Assembly: GCA_048013815.1 (NCBI GenBank)
Contig: CM106586.1
Span: forward strand, 21,638,001 to 21,702,000
Length of the DNA stretch: 64,000 nt
Direction: 5' to 3'
Source: Setoptus koraiensis
Lineage: Eukaryota; Arthropoda
Shown: positions 55,701-64,000 of the stretch, piece after piece
Layout: every line of letters begins with the position of its first letter
Position numbering within the stretch: position 1 is the first letter of the stretch
Notes under the pieces: model-generated
Told to the model about the DNA's origin: nothing
The model's database searches: none
The model's input: the letters and a program-made list of their open reading frames with translations, nothing else
Program-made: the position numbers and the translations under genes

Positions 55701-56347
55701 CAAGCTAGCCGGCGAACAAACAAACAAGCAGCGAAACGTGATATGCAATCAGTGTTTGCGTGTTTATCCTATTCTGTATCATCGTATCATCGATTAAAAT
55801 TGCACTGCAACTGCAGTTAGTTGCTACTGCTGGCAACAATTCACAAGATAGCTGGGCGGCGTTTGTGTGACTATATCTTGGCAATATCCATCCAAAGAGC
55901 AGCAACTCGCACAGTCACTCACAATACACGTATGTCGGACGGCCACAATATATGTATCGGCCACACTGGCCCCAAGACAACCGCACAATGAACCGAAAGT
56001 AGGCTCACTGGCCTCAGGATCCATACGTAGTGGACTGAGGACAATTACAACGGGCCCAAGATATTCATGCGGAGGCCCGCAAGCTGTTTACCTGCTTTGA
56101 GAGTACACTAGTGGAGTTGCGTAACAATAAATAGCAGACCACCAAACATTATTGGAACATCAATTTCATAATAGTATTACAACAGATACGCAAACAGTGC
56201 CAATAGTTGCAGCAGTGATAATAAATATATAAATATTAGTATAGTAATATGATGATAGTGATATAAATAGTCATAGCGCATATACATACAGGCACACACA
56301 ATTATTATTATCGGAGAGAGGAGGAGGAGAGAGAGAGGGAGAGAGAG

Positions 56348-56385
56348 CGAGATTGCAGCTTGTGGATCCACACACTGCAATCTCG
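56348..56385. repeat. 38-bp near-perfect inverted repeat beside a GA tract
   Basis: Arms CGAGATTGCAG and CTGCAATCTCG flank a 16-base centre that itself contains the palindrome TGTGGATCCACA. A GA-rich run (56,313-56,349) abuts the left arm. It lies in the presumed regulatory DNA of Mondo, 1.5 kb upstream of its ATG. Confidence 0.75.
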
Positions 56386-57353
56386 ACACACAGAGCGACT
56401 GTGTCATCTTCACTATCTTTGCACTTTGATCAAATCAAATTATTATCACCAAAAGCATCATCACATTAGCTGGAGAGTTGTCACCATCATCACAACAAAT
56501 TATTCAATTTGTGCCAATAGTAGTAAGCAGGCACAAATCAATCAGCCAATCTATATCTGGCAATAGCAATACACTGATAGTAATTGGCACTAGTTAGTAG
56601 TAGTAGTGGATATAACAATACCGATAATAATAATAATAGTAATAATAATAACCAGCATTGTAATAGACAGATATATATTGTTACTAATGTTATTGGTGAT
56701 GTTTAGTAAAGCGCGCTAACTTTTAGAGATACCCACCACCACCACCACCACCACCATTAGCACCACAACAACCACAACAACCACCACCACCATCACCTTC
56801 ACCATCACTACTAGTACGACAAATGCATTGATATGATATATTCACACTGTAAACAGATACAAACATTGGGAAGCGACATACTCTCTTCAGTAATATTCAC
56901 TTTATACACATTGGATACATCATCGGATCACACACATACGGCTGACTTGCATCCATCCAACAAACAACATAAACAGATCCTTGAGACTTGCTAGTTTGTG
57001 CTCTTTTGGCCGATCTAGCTCACTTACTTTTTTTATTACTACATTATCATTATTATTACAACTACTACTACTATTACTACTATTACTACTATCATCATCC
57101 AGATATCTTGCACATCGTTCATCCGCGGACAAACAATCAACAGTACCAATAATATATATCCAATAATATTAATAGTAACAATAACGAATAATAATAATAT
57201 TTCTTAATGGTAATAGTAATAGCGAGCACCATCATCAATCAGTAGTAGAACAATAACCATCACTATTTACTTTTACTCATTCAACATCTACATCCACCAT
57301 CAATAGATAGAGAAATTTGCAAATCATTGGCTCTCTCGACAATATTGGCAATT

Positions 57354-57394
57354 GCTGTTGTCGTCGTCGTCGTCGTTGCTGTTGTTGTTGTTGG
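57354..57394. repeat. GTC/GTT trinucleotide repeat
   Basis: GTTGTCGTC...GTTGCTGTTGTTG over about 40 bases in the likely 5' region of Mondo. Confidence 0.85.
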
Positions 57395-57903
57395 CTAGTT
57401 TGTACAAACACCCAATAAGAAAAATTGTTACCATTAATATTATCGCCAATACATCATCAAACGTTTTTGTTATTATCAGTGCTATGATAATACAACAATT
57501 ATATATTTATATGATATAATAATAATATTATATCAACCAGTGAAATGTTAGGAGCAACAAGTGACATTTATTATTATTACTACCACCAAACTACACTGTA
57601 GGCAGTCGCGGCTGTTGCTGCTGCTGCTACTCCTGCTCCATAAACTATACAAATTATATATAAATTATTATATATCACATTGTTATATTTAATATTATAT
57701 ATTGATAGATGATAATACAAAATATTGGATAACAAAACAACATATTCACATGCATATGAAAAGTGCGTTATAAAACAATAAGTAAACACATACACACAAA
57801 TAGATAACAACAAAGCAGTCGTTTGTATCGTGAAGGAATATTACCAATTCTCGATCCATTGAGACACAGAACAGCCAGACCTGTGATTATTATAATAGTA
57901 GCC

Positions 57904-60261
57904 ATGAACAAAGTCGGTCAGCCCCAATTCGAGACTATACACAGTGGACATTTCATGGTGTCCAGGTTGGACGATGACGACAACGGCCAGCACGACCAAG
58001 ATGAAAGCGACGTCGATCAAACAGACAATGTTGAAATTGATGTCAACAATCAAGAGGACGTTGATGTTGGATACTTAGTAGATGTTTGTCCAACTTCCGA
58101 AGCTCAATTAAGACACAAACTGTCCGATTGGAATGATTTGGATAAGCCAAAAAGTCAACGAACTCATCATTATCTAACATATTACTCACATGGATCTTCA
58201 AATACATCGCTAGATTCAGCCTCGTCGCAAACCTCACTCAAACACCATCATCATCACCATAGCAATCCCTCTGCGGTTCTCACTAACACCCTATCTGGGG
58301 GCCTGTCGGCTTTATCGGCAAGATTGACCTCATCACCGAAAAATCACCACCATAATCAACTTCATCATAGTCATCATGCTGTTACTATAGACGCCACATT
58401 TACTAAGCTATTCGAATGTATGTCGTTAGCTTATTCAGGAAAATTAACTTCGCCAAAGTGGAAAACGTTCAAAGGATTAAAATTGCGTTTAAAAGACAAA
58501 ATAAGATTGAACAATCTTATATGGCGAGCATGGTTTTTACAATGTATCAGGGGCAGAAAGCCCCCTGTGTGCCAATTTTCAGCCCCAGTCGATCCAGATA
58601 CTCACAAGAAGTCCGAGACTATTGTTCTTGAGGGAAAATATTGGAAGCGTAAGATAGCGGCCGTCATTGAAGAATACAAAAAATGGAGGGTGTTCCACAA
58701 GCAAAAAAGTCGCGCCAATTGTTATCGGCCGTCGTCTTTTGATTGGGATCATCGTATGTCATCGGCAGCATCGGCCTCTTCGTCACTGTACACTTTTGGA
58801 TGTTATGAACAAGAGTACGGCATGGACTTTAGTGAGAGTATTTATGATCTACCACCCATGATTGATTTCAACCCTCGCAACATAGCTCGCTACGGTGTCA
58901 GCTCGGACTTGATTCAGCCAGGTTTGCCACAGCTTCAGGCGGGCTCAGATGAATTTATGGACACTGAGCCAATAAGAGATCTAATTTGGTCTCAATTAAA
59001 GAGGGACGATTCTATAAGTGCAATGTATCAGCAACAACAAGAGCAACAACTACCAACATTAATAGAAGAAGAAGAAGCGACAACAGCGACAGCCCAGATA
59101 GGTCAGACTGGGAACAGCCTAGCGACCGCATCGGTAACTGTTATCGGCAACGAAGCAACTTCCAGAACAACAACAATGACAAAATCAAAAACAAAAACAC
59201 AACCGAACAAACAACAATCGAGAACAACTAATCACGTGGATCAATTAATGAAAAATAAACGAGTTGTCACAACGACAAATAAATTGCGCTCAATATCGCC
59301 AGTTTTGACCAAAATCAACAATAACAACAATTTTGATGCTGTGTGTCAGATGCCTGTGATTACCAACGATTATCACTATAACAACATGAACAATTTGTTT
59401 TCAAATGAGCATGTCAGCAACAGTGGTCAGCTGGACTGTCAATCCGACACGGTTTGTGTCCCGAAAGAGCTCAACGCCCATCAACCCGTTAATGTTGTTG
59501 GTGGTCAATCGGCCACTCCAACGTTTATCCACTATGTAGACAGCCGTTTAGACGGCCATCTAGACAGCCATTTGAATAATCAGCAGCAGCAGCAGCAGCA
59601 CTACAACTATTGTGCCACTACACCTGTTTGCAACAACACTGTAGACACACGGCCTCACACACATAACCACACACAACCACAACCAACATATAACAACACC
59701 AATTACTACCAGCATGACAATCATCAGCTGATAATGGAGCCAGCGGCAGTTAATCAACAACAATATAGATACACTAACAGGGGCGGCAGTAGTGAGTTTG
59801 TTCTAGCGGCCCCAACAGGCAGCTCGCAGACTGCACCAAGAAGAATAACAACAAGTGCAATCGTTTCGACAGCAACAACAACAACAACGTCCAGCACTCA
59901 ACATTGCTCACCGGCTACAGGCATGTCAACAAACTGTCGGCCTAGCAACCTGTCCACTACTTTGCAGTCCAGCAGTCAAAAGCCACACAACGATCGCGGT
60001 TATAGCAGCCAGCATCCAGCGGTGGTCCACTACAGATCGGTTGAGACACAGATCAACCAATCAGCGAGACATCAGCAAACGACACCAGCGACAAGTGACA
60101 CCAATTTGACACACCAAAATCAGATGATCAACGGCCCCATAGAGCACCAAGACAATCGACAACAACTCCAACAGCGGCAACAACAGCAGCAACAACAGCA
60201 GCAACAGCAGCAGCAACAGCAGCAGCAGCAACAACAACAGCAACAACAACAGCAACAGCAA

Positions 60262-60354
<93 letters not shown>

Positions 60355-61233
60355 AGATCGTCCGCTGCATCAAGTGCTCCTATAACTTTGAATAATAGTA
60401 GTGGTGGTGTCAATAATTGGGTGACGCTCGACGAACAGCCAGGGCCCTCCAGATCACCGCCAATGTCTCTATCGCCTGGCGATGCCATGTACGGATTAGC
60501 TGGAAGCGATGAGGACAAGACCCATTATAAGGAACATAGGAGAGTGAGTCATATAAATGCCGAACAAAAGAGGCGTTGTAATATTAGAAATGGTTTTGAT
60601 ACACTAAAATCTATATTGCCCTCAATAAGTCAAAATGTAAACACTAAAATAAGTAAGGCTGCCATGCTTCAGAAGGCTGCCCATTATATATCTAGTTTAA
60701 AAAGTGAACGCCAACAACAAACAGAGGAGCACACATTGTTGAAACAACAAATAGAAACATTACATCAAACTATTGCCTTATATCAATCTCAATTGCCAGC
60801 CTCAGGTGTGCCAGTAATTTGTCAGGGATCGGGGCAAGCCAAAGAGATGTTGCAGGATTACGTGAAACAGCGCACTTTATCCAATTGGAAATTTTGGATA
60901 TTTAGCCTGGTGATTGAGCCTTTATTTGAGTCATACATGAGTTCTGTATCCACCACTAGTCTAGAGGATTCGTGCAAAACAATTCTGGCCTGGTTAGATA
61001 GGAGTTGTGGCTTAATATCACTGAGAAAGGATGTACTAAATTCACTAACCTATTTGAGCACCTCCACAAATATATTGACGACACCTCAAACGTTACGTAA
61101 AGAGGTGACTGATATAGCGGAGTCCATGGCCAATTCTAAACAGGCTCAAGCATCATCATCATCTAGGCATGAGAGGAATGATTTTTCCAACTCGCACTTT
61201 CGTATCCATTGCGAGACCTCAACTTCCATCTGA
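57904..61233 (+). CDS. Mondo (MLXIP/ChREBP-like) bHLH-ZIP transcription factor
   Basis: An intronless 1,109-residue frame. Mondo proteins pair with Mlx, sense glucose-6-phosphate and activate carbohydrate-response elements. IHSGHFMVSR near residue 14 opens the Mondo conserved region. TIDATFTKLFECMSLAYSGKLTSPKWKTFKGLKLRLKDKIRLNNLIWRAW to YKKWRVFHKQK (about residues 162-268) is its core with 14-3-3 and export determinants. MDFSESIYDLPPMIDFNPRNI near 307 resembles the transactivation motif. A 59-Gln run spans residues 759-817. The bHLH (EHRRVSHINAEQKRRCNIRNGFDTLKSIL) starts near 877, followed by a leucine zipper and the C-terminal dimerisation and cytoplasmic localisation domain (about 965-1090). 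The ATG at 57,904 (GCCATGA) precedes the first conserved motif. Mammalian orthologues have many introns. Confidence 0.93.
60178..60354 (+). repeat. CAA/CAG tract encoding 59 consecutive glutamines
   Basis: 177 bp of mixed CAA and CAG codons in the Mondo frame with no other codon. The mixture of the two codons should make it less unstable than pure CAG. Long Leu, Cys or Ala/Val frames on the other strand and frames are its shadows. Confidence 0.97.
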
Positions 61234-61298
61234 CATCTGCAAAGAATGCGATAGAAGCAATGTTTTGCCCGGCGGGCTTCTTTATCTGTGAATTTCAA

Positions 61299-61304
61299 AA
61301 TAAA
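61299..61304 (+). promoter_or_regulatory. polyadenylation signal AATAAA (Mondo)
   Basis: AATAAA 66 bp past the Mondo stop. Confidence 0.5.
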
Positions 61305-64000
61305 TTTGAGATAAACATTTTGTTTGAAAAATTAAGCGACACGCATCATGTTGAAACCTCAAAGGTGTGTTCAATTTTGGGTATACTTAGAAAGTCTTTG
61401 CTTCGGGGGTCTCCCGTCCGGTTTGAGCTTTGAAAGCGCGCATCTTCGCAATTTTACATTTTCTTCCTGTTAAAGGGTTCGAAAGTGATCTTCACATAGG
61501 ATCGAAGAGGATTTCACTGTGACATTCTTCTTGCTTGATCTCTACAATATATATTTAGTTCCAAAGGTAGTCGTCTCTCGACAATTTAGGTGACGATCAA
61601 ATGCAGCCCTCTGATTGCGCCATGCCCACCGTAAATCGTGCAGTTTTCGTTTCAAATTGCGTAAATGAACCGCTGGGAGGCCTTAAAGAAAAAACTTCCA
61701 AAATAGACCTAACGTCCAACATATTCCTACATAGTCGATTAAAACCAAATCCCTAGCCACGGACTTTTTTGATTTTACTATTACAGTAGCGCATTCGTTA
61801 AAAGGCGCAAGATGGCGCCTCGTTGGCGAAAATATCAATTCGAATGCCGATTCTCGGTGGCGGCTATGATTTTCCCTTTTTCTGCTTGGATTAGGCACTT
61901 GTCATTATCTGTTAGTTATTTTCTCTACTTGTTACGCAACAATAATGATAAGTAATTAATGATTGTTGCTAATAAGCGAATGATTAAGAGTGTTGTTGGC
62001 CAATTCGGAGGCGAGTCGAACATTGCGCAACATACGAACAATAGTGATTGATAAAAGAAGCGAAAAATGCAATTTATTCTTGCTTGTCGAAAATGACTGC
62101 TGAAGAAATTGTGCTCAATATTACAGCAGTGCTACTCTGATACGGCGCCACACACAATTCCTCGTGATGTTGAGATTCGTATGAACGTGCCGTAACTATA
62201 ACTAGATCACATCGACGATTGATATTCTCTGCTGTTTGTTGGCCCACACCAACCATTGATACATTGCATTGCGCAACCATTGCAGCACCCATTAGTTGAT
62301 TGTAATTATGCAAATTAAGGATGTTGTTCTCACATCATTAACGCCAACGCGTATGATGCAATATCTTGTTAATATCTAACTTGCTGGCTGTGAGGTCATT
62401 GAGTGTGTCGGTGTGAGTGAGTGAGTCGATCACGATTCTCACACTTAACGTCGCGCTAACTCACTGAGCCAATACTCACTGGTCAATGGATATTGCGTAA
62501 TTGCTCACTATTACCTCGAAGTAACTTCGAATCTTGTTGGCGCTTCTCACACACAACACACACGATGGCAACAAGTGTGCTGGCCAAATTACCTCACACC
62601 GCCATCTCGGCCACCATGAATCCGAAAGCGCCCCGTCCAATCCAATCTGGCCAATTATCATTTATCCATTATTTATTATCTCTAGCCCCATACTAGTCTG
62701 AGGGTCAGAAATGGTGCCGCTGGTGTCAATACAGACAGATTGGTACCCACTGGTGAGCGAAATCGCGCCAAGGTCAGCGCCAGAAATCCATTCAAATCTA
62801 GAACTGGCCAATTCTCGAAGGGCGCTCTGTTGTGCCGATCAAAGTACAAACATCGTTGCTTTTGCAACTGCAAATCATCTGACTGAAATTGAACGCTGTC
62901 GCCGTTGTCGTGGTTGTTGGTACGCCAACAGAGCGATCAACTGTCGTCTCGTTTGATTCTATTTCATCACGTTATGCTTGATCAAATTGGATCAACATCA
63001 ACAGTGACATGGCGCGTCCAATCAAGCGGATAAACTCTTATTTTGACGCTTCTGTCGACAGAAGCGTTTGAAAAACAACTGACCACTACTTATGCACCGA
63101 CAATCTCGAACGTCTTTCGGTTTTTGTGTCGCCGCGATGGTCAGCGCAACAAGCAAACAGTGGCTTTGCTGCTCGCTGACCATTTGAATAATCCATTGTT
63201 GCAAACAAAGGCCAACAAGGAGGCCAGCTAACGAACTCACCTATTTCCCCTCTCTGTTTTCATTTGTTGTGTGCTCATGGCTGCACTTCCATTGGCCTAC
63301 TTGCTGCAATTTATCAGTTGCAATTTATCCTCTCTGGGTGCCCGCTAGTGGACACTGTTCTCTCGTGCCACAGACTCTAGGAAACATGTTTAAATTGGCG
63401 TAAAAATTGTATAGGTAAGCGAGCATGTTACAATGAGGCCAGACACTGAATTTGCTTGACCAAATGAAAATAGTTGGCGGACAGGTAAAGAAAAAAGAAC
63501 AGCAACCAACGAATATACAAATGAGCATTCACAGGCTAATTCACAAACAATGATGGCACAAATTTGCAAATTTTGCACAAACACACGACCAGAATAGTAG
63601 TAAAAATGGGGAGAAATTTGAGCCGGCTTGTAGAGCGTAATTGCGTCGCTGTTTGATCACGACAGTTGAATTTAAAATGAATTGGATTATTATTGAATTG
63701 TAAATTGGATCAGGCTCGTCTTTGTGTCCATTCATTTCCACTGACATGGAAATAAATCATAAATGTCCGCTGGCGGCCACTATGGAAATTGGACTACTAT
63801 TCTCGTCACAAAAACGAGCATGTTTTGACACGAAACATCCGACAATAACTCAAATCCAATATCGTCTTTTGCCAATGCATTTTGTGTCCGCCGCGATAGC
63901 TAATTGTTGCCAATTGTTTGCCTTTGCTGTGATTGGCCTAAATTGGCTCGTCTTGTTCTCTTCGACTCAGACCAGTTCGAATGAAAAGGATATTTCATTG
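61305..64000. other. non-coding right flank
   Basis: About 2.7 kb with only short frames that lack recognisable domains. Two copies of ATTGCGCAA (62,022-62,030 and 62,268-62,276) and one AAGATGGCGCC (61,809-61,819) are the only words I would point to. Confidence 0.45.

Larger units (their letters stand above)
50188..57903. other. 7.7-kb non-coding region upstream of Mondo
   Basis: No frame here has a recognisable domain. Instead there are many simple repeats: (AC)10 at 50,495-50,514, CAA/CGA runs at 52,163-52,246 and 52,690-52,785, (TTG)n at 52,618-52,641, CAC runs near 56,731-56,806, GA-rich DNA at 56,313-56,349 and GTC/GTT at 57,354-57,394. The last 1.5 kb is AT-rich. The region probably carries Mondo promoter, enhancers and 5' untranslated exons, and the 3' end of the PAN-like gene. 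Confidence 0.5.

Noticed and set aside
60061-60518. Long minus-strand frames made of poly-Leu, poly-Cys or Ala/Val
   Set aside because: They are the antisense and shifted readings of the CAA/CAG tract inside Mondo, with no coding evidence of their own.
1-64000. Retroelements, DNA transposons, viral insertions, CRISPR arrays, rRNA and tRNA genes
   Set aside because: No reverse transcriptase, integrase, transposase or capsid-like frame, no paired terminal repeats, no spacer array and no convincing tRNA box pair was seen on reading both strands.

Overview
The window is animal nuclear DNA from a compact, intron-poor genome. It most likely comes from an arthropod, and a mite or other chelicerate is my best guess. 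That rests on GT-AG introns of about 60-140 bp, AATAAA signals close to stop codons, an alphaPS2-like integrin, a group-2-allergen/NPC2-type lipid-binding protein, a vanin-like pantetheinase and a Mondo homologue. The species cannot be told from the sequence alone. No rRNA, tRNA, CRISPR array, transposase or reverse transcriptase was recognised.

Layout. (1) 1-4,090: AT-rich DNA with one intronless SLC22-type organic cation/anion transporter, then a purine-rich tract. (2) About 4,090-18,020: a 14-kb block of high-complexity, GC-rich DNA with undepleted CpG. It contains no convincing gene, repeat or RNA, and it differs sharply from both flanks. It is the strangest object in the window and could be biological or an assembly artefact. 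(3) 18.3-22.8 kb: a three-exon NPC2/ML-domain gene (+) tail-to-tail with a five-exon integrin alpha gene (-); their 3' ends probably overlap. (4) 22.8-25.5 kb: non-coding DNA with a CT microsatellite and a perfect 28-bp GC palindrome.

(5) 25.5-42.0 kb: a dense housekeeping cluster. In order it holds an LEDGF/HDGF-like PWWP protein (+), ATP synthase subunit g (+), PRCC (-), CHMP2 (-), ANKLE2 (+), a mitochondrial-type 2-Cys peroxiredoxin (+), CTDNEP1/Dullard (+), UTP23 (-), ATP synthase subunit d (-), mitochondrial ribosomal protein L24 (-), NUP205 lacking its N-terminal part (+) and a G-protein gamma subunit (-). Most are single-exon genes separated by 100-850 bp. Several relate to nuclear envelope and membrane remodelling (ANKLE2, CTDNEP1, CHMP2, NUP205) and four to mitochondria, but nothing indicates co-regulation beyond packing.

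(6) 43.5-50.2 kb: a secreted vanin/biotinidase-like amidohydrolase and a 1,295-residue single-pass membrane protein with four Cys-rich PAN-like modules. (7) 50.2-57.9 kb: a long non-coding stretch rich in CAA/CAG/CGA and AC/GA simple repeats, probably regulatory or 5' untranslated DNA for the next gene. (8) 57.9-61.2 kb: an intronless Mondo (MLXIP/MLXIPL) bHLH-ZIP glucose-sensing transcription factor with an uninterrupted 59-glutamine run. (9) 61.2-64.0 kb: non-coding DNA.

Exon structures were built by hand from splice consensus, reading phase and remembered family sequences. Family names rest on motif and alignment memory, not on a database search.
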